NCBI GenBank assembly: GCA_965240325.2
Contig: OZ251228.1
Span: forward strand, 1-64,000
Direction: 5' to 3'
Origin: Rebecca billardiae RCC1528
Lineage: Eukaryota > Haptophyta
DNA length: 64,000 nucleotides
Below are positions 21,032 through 33,500 of this stretch, piece after piece. The position numbers and the translations under genes were made by a program. Each line of letters starts with the position of its first letter. Position 1 is the stretch's first letter. The notes beneath the pieces were generated by a model that was not told the DNA's origin, made no database searches, and saw nothing but the letters and a program-made list of their open reading frames with translations.

Positions 21032-22307
21032 TCAGCTGCGCACCTCGACGTACTCCTCGAGCAGCGGCTGCAGCGCGCCCTCCGCCGCGCCGGCCGGGTG
21101 CGGCGGCTGCCGCGCGCCGTGCGGCGCTCGCAGCAGCGCGCGCAGCGACACCTCCGCAGCGGCGCCCGCCTCGGCGGCGCTGCACCGGCAGTAGGCGACG
21201 ACCGCGCGCTCGCCGGGCGGCGCGCCGTCGAGCTCGAGCGAGTGCGACGGTAGCCCGTAGAACGCGCACACCGCGTGCAGCAGCAGCCGCTCGAAGGCGG
21301 CGCCCGGCTCGGCCGCGCTGCTCGCCGGCTGCAGCAGCAAGGGCGCCCTGCGCGGCGCGGGGCGCGCGCACCCGCGCGCGGCGCGGCGCCGTGAGCGCGC
21401 GCGGGGGGAGGGGGCGGGCGGGAGGGCGGCGGCGGCGGCGGGCCCTGCGCGCGCGCGCGCGCGCACCCGCCGTCCTGCGCCGCGAGCGCCGCGCGCCGGC
21501 GGAGGAACGCGCGCGCGCGCTGCTCGGCCGCGCCGACCGCGGGCGCGTCCGCGCGCGCGCGCAGCAGCGGCCGCGCGCGCCGCTCGACGCGGCGCCACAT
21601 GGTGGCCTCGAGCGGCTCGCGCGCGTGGGGCGGCTCGCTCGCCTCCCGCTGCACCACGCCGAGGAACGCCGCCTCCTCGAGCGGCGCGCTCACAAACGCG
21701 AGGCGCGCGGGCTCATTCTCCGCGCGCCACAGCAGCCGCAGCCCGCCCTCGCGGTCGGCGGCGGGGCCCCACGGCTCGTCCATGTCGACGACGGAGTCGA
21801 CGTCGACGACCGAGTCGGCAAACGTGTCGTTCTGCGCGCGCGCGCGCGCGCGCCGCCAGCGTCGGGGCCGGCCGGGCGCGAGCGACGCGCGCGCGCGCGC
21901 GCGCGCGCGCTCACCATCATGCGCCGCAGCTTGCGCGAGCCGAGGCGGCGCGGGTGCACGCGGACGTGGTCATGGAGCGAATGCGCCTCGGTGTGGAACC
22001 CCACGTCCTCGAGCGTGGCGTACAGCGTCGCCATCGCGGCTAGGATGCGCGCCGCGGGGTTGCCGCTCGGCGGACCAGCGCGCCGCTTCTTGAAGGGTCG
22101 CGGTGGGCAGGGCGCGTCCGTCCCCAATGCCCAAACCGGCCGCCCGGCGCTTTTTCGTCCCGCCTTTTCGGCAACAAACTCCTCGCGCTGTCGCCAGTTG
22201 GCCCCGCACCGAGGAGCACGGGAGGCCAAGGGGGCGCCGTAGGGAGGCGGCACTGCCAGTGGCGGCACCGCCTTGTCCCTCAAAAGGTTCAGTCGCTTCA
22301 GCGCCAT
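21032..22307 (-). CDS. R3H domain protein, R3HDM4-like
   Basis: complement(join(21032..21347,21467..21831,21915..22307)); 357 aa. Introns of 119 and 83 bp are GT-AG, and phases 2 and 0 join without breaks. The N-terminal half has REEFVAEKAGRKSAG and later HPRRLGSRKLRRMM, joined by splicing to NDTFADSVVDVDSVVD, a helical R3H-associated-type region. The last exon contains FERLLLHAVCAFYGL, almost the same as the R3H core of human R3HDM4 (FERLLLHAVC) as I remember it. R3H domains bind single-stranded nucleic acid; the function of R3HDM4 is poorly known. No signal or membrane segment is seen. The start at 22307 is only 7 bp from the ATG of the divergent ATG4 gene; a second in-frame ATG at 22034 (MATLYATLEDVG) is an alternative that would remove this crowding. 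Confidence 0.82.
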
Positions 22308-22314
22308 CTCACGA
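22308..22314. promoter_or_regulatory. 7-bp gap between divergent start codons
   Basis: The ATG of the R3HDM4-like gene (minus, 22307) and that of ATG4 (plus, 22315) face away from each other with 7 bp between. If both starts are right, each 5' UTR and promoter lies inside the first exon of the other gene. Confidence 0.5.
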
Positions 22315-22681
22315 ATGGAGCCGCCCCCCCAGCCGCCGGGGCCGGACCAGCCGCCGCCACCCGCGGAGGCGGCGCCGGGGGACGGCGGGGGCGCGGCGGG
22401 TGGCGGTGCTGGCGGGGCCGACTCGGCGTCCAGCGCCGAGCCCTGGGCCGCGTCGGTGCTCCGGCAGATCGGTGCGCGCGCGCCGCGGCGCGCGCGCGCC
22501 GCGCCCGCGCGCATGCGGCCGGGGCGGCGGCGCTCAGCGGCCGCGGCCGCCCGGCGGCGCGCGTGCGCAGGCCTCACGTTCCGCCGGGCGCGCGAGGCGA
22601 TCGTGCACATCGCCACCGCCGCCGACCGCGAGCTCGAGCCCGACGCGCCCGTCACCCTGCTGGGCGTGACGTACACGCCCT

Positions 22682-22715
<34 letters not shown>

Positions 22716-23963
22716 CTCCTCGCCGCCCGCGCCCGCGCCCGCGCCCGCGCCGTCCGGCGACGGCGACGGCGCGCCGCCGGCCGGCGGCGGCGGCGGCGAG
22801 GGCGGCGAGGAGGGCGACGGGCCGGACGGCGCGCTCGACTCGCTCCTCCTCGACTTCTACTCGCGCGCGTGGCTCACGTACCGCGTGGAGACCGAGCCGT
22901 TTGGCGACCGCGCCTCGCCCGCCGCGGCCGCGGCCGCGCGCGCGTTCGTCTCGGACGTGGGCTGGGGCTGCATGGTGCGCTCGGGGCAGATGCTGCTGGC
23001 GAACGCGCTGCTCACGCTGCACCTCGGCCGCGAGTGGCGCGCCTCGCGCACCCCGTCCGCCGCCGCGCCGGACGCGCCCGTGTTGGCGCTGTTTGCGGAC
23101 GTGCGCGCCGCGCCCTTCTCCCTGCAGCGCGTGACGGCGGAGGGCGAGGCGGCGCTCGGCACGCGCGTCGGGCAGTGGTACGGGCCCGCGGCGATCTGCG
23201 CGTCGCTCTCGAGGCTGCTCGGCGCAGTCGCGGCGGACGCGCCCTCGATGGCCACGGCGCGCGAGTACGTCGACCGCGTGCCCGAAGCGCGCCGCCTCGC
23301 CATGTGCGCGCGCGCCGCGCGCCGCGCCGCCGCGCCGCCGCGCCGATGCGTGCGGCGCCGCGCGCGCGCGCGCACGCGCGCGCGCTCACGCGCTCGCGCG
23401 CGGCGGGTGCGGCGGCTCGGGCGGCAGGCACGTGGCGATGGACGGCGTGGTGTGCCTCGACGACGTCGCCGCGTGCGCCGGCGCGGGCTGGCCCCGCGCC
23501 GTGCTGCTGCTCTGCCCGCTGCGGCTCGGGCTGCCCGCGCTGCACCGGCCGTACGCGCCGGCGCTCGCGCGGCTGCTGCGGCTCGAGCAGTGCGCGGGCA
23601 TGCTCGGCGGGCGGCCGCGGCGCAGCTTCTACTTCGTCGGCGTGCAGGGGAGCGCCGAGGACGCGCGCGTGCTCTACCTCGACCCGCACACGCACCAGCC
23701 CGCCCTCGGCTACGCCGCCGCCCCGCCGGGCGCGCGCTGGCCGCTCAGCTCGCAGGACGTGCGCAGCTGCCACTGCGAGCAGCTGCGGCTGCTGCCGCTC
23801 GTCGAGATCGACCCGTCGCTGGCGCTCGGCTTCCTGATCCGCAGCGCGCGCGAGCTGGACGAGTGGGCGGACGCGGCGCGCGCGATCTGCGCGGACGGGC
23901 CGCCCTTCCTCGCCTTCACGCAGAGCAGCCCGCCCGCCAACCACCCCGCACACCAACACGCGC

Positions 23964-23994
<31 letters not shown>

Positions 23995-24088
23995 ACCGGC
24001 GGCGGCCGGCGGCGCGCCCGCGGCCGACGCGGCCGAGCCGGGCAGCGCGGCCGAGGACGAGGAGGACGACGACATCGTCTTCGTGTAG
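22315..24088 (+). CDS. ATG4: ATG4 cysteine protease (autophagy)
   Basis: join(22315..22471,22571..23303,23428..24088); 516 aa; introns of 99 and 124 bp. ATG4 (peptidase family C54) cleaves the C-terminus of ATG8 and delipidates ATG8-PE during autophagosome formation. Diagnostic sequence: VGWGCMVRSGQM with the catalytic cysteine, QWYGPAAICASL, then across the second intron LAMHVAMDGVVCLDD (compare LAVHIAMD in human ATG4B), LRLGL, GGRPRRSFYFVG, and YLDPHTHQ with the catalytic Asp-His pair. An acidic tail ends DDDIVFV, resembling the C-terminal LIR-like motif of other ATG4s. The N-terminal 60 residues and a Pro/Ser/Ala insert before DSLLLDFYSRAWLTYR are low complexity. Intron 1 is a multiple of three and could be retained in frame. 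An upstream in-frame ATG at 22273 exists. Confidence 0.92.
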
Positions 24089-24626
<538 letters not shown>

Positions 24627-25213
24627 CAGATGATGATCATCATCGATCAGGCTACTGCATGAGACGTACGTAGCAGGGCTCATTGCGCTGCTGATGACGA
24701 TGATGCTGATGATGAAGATGAGGCGGCGATGATGATGCCGTGATGACCACCCGCGCGTGGCAGCACGACGGCACCGCGCGTAGCTACACAGTACTGACTA
24801 CGGAGCGTCAGTCGGCTCCGGCTCCGCCTCCGGTCCACCCCCTCCAGCTCCGTTACGTACGTCTTATTATTAGAGTCTTGGCCCGCGGGCCGCGAGCCGA
24901 AGTCAACCAAGCGGACCGCCATGCAGTCTCAGAGTCCCTTCCGACTACCCCCGACGATTGCTGATTGATTATTATTATTATAGACTTTATTATTAACGAC
25001 GACGAGGAATGTCGCATGCATCCGACCACCTCCCAATAGGTTCAGACTCTATTTTTACCCGTCCTTACTCAGCAGATTTCAGCACAGTCCGGGAGCGTTC
25101 CGGATACCTGTATACGACCCGTTGCACGGGTGAGTGACCGTAGGGCGGTGAAAATGCGACGTACCGGTGAAAATACGGTTTTGCAACTAGCGCTGGGCGA
25201 TGGCGGCCGGGCG

Positions 25214-25280
25214 CGACGAACCGAGCGGATTGGTGCACGGGGAATCCAATTCCCCGTGCACCAATCCAATCCGTTCGTCG
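25214..25280. repeat. 67-bp palindrome
   Basis: GGATTGGTGCACGGGGA at 25227-25243 pairs perfectly with 25251-25267 around a 7-nt loop. An outer pair, CGACGAAC (25214-25221) with 25273-25280, lengthens the stem after an asymmetric gap. It would form a strong hairpin in either strand. Confidence 0.85.
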
Positions 25281-27339
25281 CCAGGTGGTGCCGTTGCCGA
25301 GATCGAGCTGCAAAACCCTCAGCAGGTGGTCAAGAGAAGCCAAACGGGGAGGGCTGTCACAACGCGCGCGCCGCGGTGGGAAGAGCGAAGGGCTTGCCTC
25401 CCAACTGCAGCTTTGGCAGCGTTCCCTCTTGCGGCAGTGGAAGCCGACGACGAGGAGGATGACGACGCAACTGCTGACGACTGCTGCGAAGCAGCAGCGG
25501 TGACACTCTGCGGTGCACAGCTGCCACCGCGCGCGCCGCGCGACCGCGGACTCGGGTGATGGCGACAGCAGCACAGCAGTCCTCATGAAGACGATGAAGC
25601 TGCGTGCACGGGTGCGCGAGGTGGCAGGCGAAAGCGCGCCGACGAGACAGCACTTGACACGCCTGAGCGCACGCCCATGCTCGCTGAGCGCGAGCGCTGC
25701 AAGTGCAACTACAGTGCGGCAACTACAGTGCGCGCCGCGCTGCAAGTGGATGCAGGCTGTACTGCGGCGCTGCGTCCGCGGTCATCGTCTCTTCACTACT
25801 TGTCGACTGCTGCTGCGGCGGGCCGGGGGCACTACCCGGCACGCGCGGCGTAGCGCGCTAAACGGAAGGTGATGGTAGACGCACTGTCACGCTCCCGCCG
25901 CCGCCGCCGCCGCCGGCAAGACTATCGTCATCACTCTAGGCCGCAGAAGTGTCGTTTTTTCGGCGCTCACGCTTGCAACGGGTCATACATATGCGAAAAG
26001 CAATTTGAAAAGGGTAACCGGACTGGGTATTTATTTATAGCATAATAAGATATACTCTGAACCTATTATTGGCGGAGGTGTGGCTGATAGTGCTGCTGAT
26101 CCATCTAATGGCCGTAATGTCGTCCAAGGGACCGCCTGAGGTGGTCTAGGCGGCTAGCTTATTGTAGATCATCAGAGGCGGCGATCCCGCCGATTGCAGT
26201 GTCAGCAAGATGTAACGCTCCAGTGACCGGACTGGGGGGGGTGGACCGAAGCCGGAGCCCGTCGTCATCCCTGATGATGATGCGCCGCGGCGAGTGATGC
26301 TGACGACATCAGCTCATATTCCTTCGCCTGCGCGCTTATTATTCTACCAATACGTACTATATATATATATATAGTGTATATATACTATATACACTATATA
26401 TAGTAGCAGCACTCGTACTACTACTGTACGTACTATATATATATACTACGACGTATAGCAGTACATATTATTAGATAGACGAGCATATGCATCACTGACG
26501 AGCAGTATACTCGAGATCGTCGTCGATGCTGTCGCCATTCGTCCGTGTTCGGCTTGATGCTGCGCCGTTCTTCAAGCTGCCGCCAGCATGGATGGACTGC
26601 GATGCGACCGTCTCCTCATCCAAGAGCCTCGAGCATGCCATACGACTCTGACACTTTATTTAGCGCTCCGGCCGGCGCGCATGCACCATCAAGTGCCAAT
26701 AACTGAGCAGTTGAGAGGTAGCCGCCGCCAGCTTTTCGACCCTCACCAACACGCGCTGGATGCGCATAGCAAGGTTGCCGCATACTCTGTGTGTTGCGTG
26801 TCTCCCCCCGCGACTGTTGCTGCGCGACGTGATGTGCAAGACCAGTCGCGCGCGTTCCATCAGGGCTGATGAATGGATGTGGCCGAGCGCAAGCACGCAC
26901 GCGCGAGTCGTAGGCTGCGAACGTCGTGTGCGGCCAGACGGCGACGTGCACGGTACGTATCCACCTTGCATTGCCTACCACTCTTCACATCACGCAGCCT
27001 GGGCCTCTTCCAGGCTGAGACCGCCTGCTCTCTGCCCTTTGACTCAGATGGCGCGTGAACGTGTGGCGCGGCTGCGCGATGTCGCGATTGGACGAGCTCA
27101 AGGGTGGTTGACTTTCGGTACATGCTACTCAAGCAGGAAGAGGCCGATCGAGGCGCGGAGTGGCGCGCTGCACCGCAACAGCGGGCATCGTGCAGCACGC
27201 GCCGGAGAGCGTGCGCCGCGACCGGCGCACGGCGGCGACGGCGCCATGTACGAAAGACGGGTGGACGAGGTCGCGTCCAAGGACCATCAAGTCCAGCAGT
27301 CGATGCAGTCGTAAGGCTCACGGTGGCCGAGGTTTGCCG

Positions 27340-27365
27340 CGCCATCCTTCATCGCACGCTCTCCG
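27340..27365. repeat. 26-bp block shared with 45718-45743
   Basis: These 26 bases (starting CGCCATCCTTCATCGCACGC) recur exactly at 45718-45743. In both places the word GTAAGGCTCA stands about 30 bp upstream (27311 and 45683). It marks a degenerate dispersed repeat in the intergenic DNA. Confidence 0.8.
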
Positions 27366-27497
27366 AAGGCGAAGAGAGACCTGGAAACTGGTTTGAACCC
27401 ACAGACACAGTCGTGACTCGTGGCGGCACTTGATCAGCAAATATCGTCATTGTCAGCATCACATCAGCAATAACCGCATCAGTACAGCGGCCGTGCA

Positions 27498-27538
27498 GCA
27501 CGGCCGCCGTACAGTATCGAGCTGTACGGCGGCCGTGC
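27498..27538. repeat. Perfect 17-nt inverted repeat
   Basis: GCACGGCCGCCGTACAG at 27498-27514 pairs with 27522-27538 around a 7-nt loop. Further GGCCGTGCAG/CACGGCCGCC half-sites lie on both sides (27489 and 27548). It sits 60 bp beyond the stop codon of the minus-strand ARF-GEF gene and so could be in its 3' UTR. Confidence 0.8.
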
Positions 27539-27593
27539 AGTATCAGGGCACGGCCGCCGTCCCGGACCGCCGGTCTCGGGGCTGTCGGCGTCG

Positions 27594-30500
27594 TCAAGCG
27601 GCCGAGCCGCGCTGCTCTGCCGCGCCGACAAAGATGGCGGAGCGCTGCTCAAACACGTCGTGCATCGCCGTGCGCACCGCCCTGTCCTCGCAGCCCATCA
27701 GCTCGACCAGCCGCGGGTAGAGCCGCGGCAGGTGCAGCACAAACTGAGCGCACGCGCACGCGCACGCGCCGCGCGGGCGCAGAGGCGGGCGGGCGCGTCA
27801 GTCAGCGGCGAGGCGAGGCGCGCGCGCGCGCGAGTCCGCGCGCGCGCGCGCGAAAGCGCACCTGCGCGTCCGTGAGCGAGAGCACGCCGCGCAGCAGCAG
27901 CACGGCGAGCGGCGCCAGCCTCGCGCACACGAGCCGCGCGACCGCCTCCGCGTGCCGCGCGGCCACCGCCGGGTGCTCGGACGCGGCCGAGCCGGCGGTG
28001 AGCGCGACCGCGGCCGCGTAGCCGTGCAGCACGCGCGCCAGCGTGTCGCGCACGCGGCCCTCGAGGCCGCACACGCTGTCGAGCAGCGCGGCCTGCTGCT
28101 CCGAGCGCTGCCGCTCGACGCTCAGCCGGCCGACCGCGCCCGCCTCGGCCGGCGCCACGTGGGGCACGTAGAGCGCCTGCGCACAGCGCGCGCACGGGCG
28201 GCCGCGGCTCAGGCGCGGCGCGGGCTGCGGCCGCGGCCGCGGCCGCGGCTGCGCTCGCGCGCGGCCGCGCGCGCGCGCGCACCAGCGTGGCGCGCCAGTA
28301 GGCGCCGACCGCCGCCGCCTCCGCGTCACAGAGCGAGCCCAGCCTGTGCATGGCCGCCTGCGAGGGCCGCCCCCCGCCCAGGCTCAGCGCCTGAGCGCGG
28401 CAGCGCGGCGCACGCGCGCGCGGGCGCGCGGGCGCGCGGCTCAGCGCGGGGGCGGGCGGCCGTGCGCGCGGGTGGGCGCGCGCGCGCGCCGCTCACCTGC
28501 GCGCACGCGTCCCTCGCGCGCGCCGCGTGCTCGGCGTTGGTGCGCAGCAGCTCGAGCAGCCCGAGCAGCACGTCAGGCGCCAGCGAGGCGCGCAGCCCCT
28601 CCACCACCTGGCGCGCACGCGCGCCACACGCGCGCGCACGCACACGCGGGCACACGGGGGCAGGGGCGGGCTCAGAGAAGCGCGGGCGCGGGCGAGGGCG
28701 CGCGCGCGCGAGAGGCGCGCGCGCGCCGCACCTCGCACGCGCAGCCGAGCAGAAAGCTCGGCAGCCCGCCGGGCAGCCCGGCGCGCACGGGCGCGGCGGC
28801 GCGCGCGGCGGCCGCGCCGCCGGCCGCGGCCGCGTCCGCCGCCGCGTCCGCCTCCTCCGCGGCGCGCGCGGTCTCGACGGCGGTGGTGAGCGCGGCGACG
28901 ACCTCCGACCACGTCCTGGCCGGCAGCTCGGGCGTGCACGCGACCAGCATGGCCGCCAGGCACTCCGCCGCCGCGTGCACGAGCTGCGGCTGCGCGCACG
29001 CCACGCAGCGCAGCAGCCAGCGCACCAGCGGCAGCGTGAGCGGCTGCAGCGCGCCCGCGTGCGCGATGAACAGCCCGAGCAGCCGCTGCAGCAGCTTGAG
29101 GCCCGTGCTGCACACCCACACGGCGTGCGCCTCGCGCGCGGCCGCGGCCGCGTCCGCCGCGTCCGCGACGGCCAGCGCCTCGAGCGCCGCCGCCGCGTCG
29201 TCGACGGCCGCGCCCGCCGGCGCGGCTTCGCCCGCGCCCCCGCCCGGCCCGCGCGCCGCCTCCGCCGCGGCGTGCGCGGGGCGCGGCTCCTCGTAGAGCG
29301 GCAGCAGCAGCTGGCTCACCAGCGCGCCCCACGCGGCCTCTGAGAGGCAGCCGATGCCGTGCGCGCGCAGCAGCTCGATCAGCGCGCCCAGCGCGGCGTC
29401 GCGCGTGCCCACGTCGCGCGGCGGGCGCAGCAGCTGCGTGAGCGCCGCGAGCAGCGGCCACCAGAGCGCGTCCGCCGCCGACGCCGCGCCCACAACCGCC
29501 GACGAGGCGGGCGGCGGCGGCGGCGGCGAGTCGGCCGCGCCGCCGCCGCTCGCCGCCGCCGCCGCGGCGGGCGCGCGCAGCTGGTGCGGCGGCAGCAGCG
29601 ACGCGGCGGGCGGCAGCTCGAGCGCGCGCTGGTGCGCGGGCGGCGGCTGCTGCTGCGCGCTGCCGCCGCCGCCGCCGCCGCCCTCCGCCGTTGCCGCGCC
29701 GCCGTGCAGCAGCTGCGCGCCGTCCGCCTCGAGCCCCTCGGGGTAGGGCAGCGCGCCCGCGAGCAGCTGCGCGGGCAGCTCGGCGCCGAGCGCGACCAGC
29801 GCCGCCGCGGCGGCGGTGGGCGCCTCAGCCTGCGCCACGTACGCGCGCACGCAGCCGACCGCCTCGAGGTAGGCGGCGCCCTCGCACACCGCGCCCATCC
29901 GCCCGCCGCCCACCGCGACCACCTCGGCGCACACGGCCCAGCCCAGCTCGACGATGGCGGCGTCCTCGTCCGCGGCGGCGGCGGAGAGCACGGCAAAGAG
30001 CGTGCGCCAGCCCGAGCGGATCCGCCCGCCGCGCGTCTGGATGAGGTGGCGCACGCACGCGACGACGAGCTCGCGCATGCGCGGCTCCGCGTGCGCGCCC
30101 ATCACCGCCTCGAACGGCCGGAGGAACGCCGACTGGAACGCGTACAGCGCGTGCTCCTCGCGCTCGAGGAAGGAGTTGGCGAGCTGCTTGAGCGAGTCCA
30201 CCGCGTACATGGCCACGCCCAGGTGCGGGTGGCACCCCACCGCGCCAAAGTGCGGCCCGAGCACGCCCCAGATGCGCGACCACACGAGCCGGATGCGCGC
30301 CATGTTGTAGTACGCGACCTCGACGATCTTCTGCAGCGAGAAGATGCGCGGCGAGCTCGGGTCGAGCAGCTCCTCGGCCGAGACCGCGCACAGGTTGACC
30401 ACAAAGTCGACGACCGCGTCCGCGTCCAGCTCGGCCGACGCGGAGAAGATGCGGTCGAGCGCGAGGTGGCCCTCGGCGAGCGAGCGGCCGCCGTTGGCGT

Positions 30501-33500
30501 GCGCGTGCGCGCCGCCGCCGCCGCGCACGCCGCCCGGCCCGAGCGCGCCCGCGCCCTGCAGCGCGCCCTCGGCGAGCGCCGAGTCGAGGTCGGAGAGGAA
30601 GGCGTGCGACGAGAGCGCGCCGTGCACCACGCGCGCGTTGTGCAGCTCGAGCTCGCGAGCCTCGCCGCCGCCGCCGCCGTCGGCGGCGGCGGCGCCTCCG
30701 CCGCCGCCGCCGCCGCCGCCGTCGTGCGGCGCGCGGTGCCGCAGCCGCGTCTGCTGCGTGATGTGCGGCGCGGCGAGCGCGCCCCACTGGCGCAGCGCGC
30801 GCGCGTCGGACGCGCGCGAGCCCGCGCGCGCGCCGACCGCGAGCACGTCCGCGTCGGACGCCGAGCCCTCGGCGAGCAGCGAGAGGCGGTGCAGCTCCGA
30901 GACGCACTTGAGCACGGGCGCCCAGCCCGCGCCCAGCGTGTTGCCCTCGCGCAGCGCGAGCGCGACCAGCACTTTCACCGCGTGCACGTGGCGCGGGTGC
31001 AGCCGCTCGTCCGCGTCGAGGCGCGTGAACTTGACGAGCGCGGCGAGGAAGGCGGCCTGCGGCGTGTGCAGCCCGCCGATGCACGCGAGGTGCAGCGCGT
31101 GCCCGATGCCGTCGAGCGCGGCGCGGCACGCGCCCTCGTCGCCGCCGTCGCCGTGCGCGCCGCCGCCGCCGCCGAGGCCGTCGGCGCCCTCGGCCTCGGC
31201 CGAGCCGCCGCCGCCCTCGTCGGCGCGGCCGCGCGGCGGCTCGTCCGCGCCGCCGTCGGCGGAGCCGTCGGACGCGGGCAGCCGGTCCGCCTGCGGGGCG
31301 GCGCGCGCGCGGGTGGGCGGTGGGCGCGCGTGAGACGGCGCCTCCCCCTACCCCCTGCCCCTCCCCCTACCCCCCGAGCCTAGGCGGGCGGTGGGCGCGC
31401 TTAGGCGCGTACCTCCTCGAGGAAGACGGAGAGCGCGGCGAGCAGCGGGCACCACAGCTGCTCGAACATGGGCACGACCGTGGCGGCGTGGTGCGCCGAG
31501 TAGTAGGCGACGCGCTTCTTCGACTGAGGCGGGGCGGGGAGCCGCACGGGCGGAGGAGCGGCTCAGGGCGGCGGGCCGCGGCGGGCGGGCGGGCGGGCGC
31601 GTCCGCGCGCGCGCGCGCGCGCACCTTTGCCTTGAAGAGCTCCTGCGAGCGCTGCACGGAGCGCTGCACCTCGTGCGACCACGCGGCCTCCTTGCGCCGC
31701 CGCCCGCCGAGCGCGCCGCCCGCCGCGAGCTCGGGCGGCGGCCCCTCGTCCTTCATCTTGATCTCGTTGTTCACGATGCGCGCGTAGAGCAGCTCGAGGA
31801 AGTCTGTGGGCAGGTCGTCGCTCCCGTTGATCCCGCGGTTGTTGCGCACGAACTGCTCCACCGTCATCTTGACCTTGATCTGCGCCGAGTGCGCGTCCGT
31901 GTTGAGCATGATGAGCGAGTACGCCAGCACGTACGCCGTGTCCGCCGACTCGAAGAGCCCCGGGTTGTTCTGGCAGTACCGCGCGGCGAACTTCTCCATC
32001 ATGCGGTCGATCTTCTGCGCCTCGCCCGGCAGCCGGAACCCCGCGAGGAAGTGCCGGATCCCGTCGTCAAAGTGCATGCCCGTGAAGTCGAGCGCGTCGA
32101 CGTACGCGTACAGCACCGCGCGGTTGAACTCGTCGGGCTCGCCGAGGTAGTCGCCGACCTGCGACTTGTCCAGCCCGGCGGTGCTCTGCAGGAAGTGCGC
32201 CACGCCCTGCGGCGACCACTCGATGTGGTTTGTCGCGCGCAGGTACTCCAGCCCCTTCTTCGGCTTGAGGTTGAAGCGCGCGATCCCCATGTGCAGCTCG
32301 CGCTTGTACTGCAGCGCCGCCTCGAACTGCGCGGGCGCGACGGACGCGGCGGCGACGAGCGCGCCGCCGGCCTCGGCGCCGTTCGGCGCGCCCGCCGCCG
32401 CCGCCTCCGCCGCGACCGCCGCGTCCGCCTCCGCCGCGAGCTGCGCCGCGTCGTAGGGCGGCAGCTCGCCGTGCGAGCCGCGGCGCGAGGCGGCGGCGGC
32501 GGCGCGCCGCCCGTCGTGCCGCGCGTGCGCGGACGAGTCGTCGTCGGTGGCGGCGGCGGCGGCGTCGACCGCCTCGAGCGCGGGCATCGTCGCCGCGGCC
32601 GAGACCGCCGCGCCGCGGTCGCGCGCGCCGTCCGCCCAGCGCGAGAGCGACGCCGCCATGCTGACGAGCGCGCGCACCGCGCCCCTGCGCAGCGCGTCGT
32701 GCTCGGGCGCAGACACGCCCGGCTCGGCGTGGCCCGCGCCGGGGGGCAGCTGCGCGAGCTTGGAGAGCGCGGCGGCGGTGCGCGCGTAGAGCGACGCGCC
32801 CTCCACGTCGCAGTCGTAGTTGACAAAGACGTCGACCAGCAGCTGCGGCGAGCGCACCACCTCGCGCACGCAGCCGAGCGTCGCGCCCTTCTGGCCGACC
32901 GACGAGTGCGGCGACTCGAGGAGCAGCAGCAGCACGTTGCCGTACACGACGCCCACCTCGTTCTTGAGGTGGTCGCGGAAGTGGTGCAGCACGCACAGGA
33001 AGAGCTGCAGCGAGAGCTGCAGCACGCGCACCACGGGGCACACGCCGTTCTTGGCGAGCGACACGCAGAGGTACTGCTTTACCGCGCCCAGGAAGCGCTC
33101 CCCGCGGCGGAACTGCAGCCCGGACGTGCGCAGAATGTCGACGAGGAGGGTGAGCGAGAGCAGCTTGGAGCGCAGGTCGATCGAGTCCTCGTCCAGCACG
33201 CCGTCGCCGCCCGCTGCGCGCGCGCGCGGCCGCGCGCGGGGGGCGGGGGGCGGCGACGGCGTGAGCGCGCGCGCGCGCGCGCGCGCTGGGGCGCGCGCGC
33301 TCACCGCCACCCGCCACGTCGTCGGGCAGCGGCTTCATCGAGAGCTTGCACAGCGCGCGCAGCACGAGGAAGGCGTCGCGCTGCGCGACCGACACCGCGC
33401 CGCCGCCCGAGAGCAGCGCGCGCTCGCCGCCGCCCGCCTCCGAGCCGTCGGCGCCGCCGCCCGCGCCGCCGCCCGCGCGCGCCGCGGCCGCGGCCGCGCC

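Noticed and set aside
20869-22242. A 457-codon plus-strand frame antisense to the R3H gene
   Set aside because: Arg/Ala-rich shadow frame; the minus strand has the conserved R3H core and consistent splicing.
22472-22570. Coding sequence through ATG4 intron 1 (in-frame, 99 bp)
   Set aside because: It is an alternating GC tract with good GTGCGC and GCGCAG ends like the other introns, and it encodes only Arg/Ala. Retention is possible but less likely.
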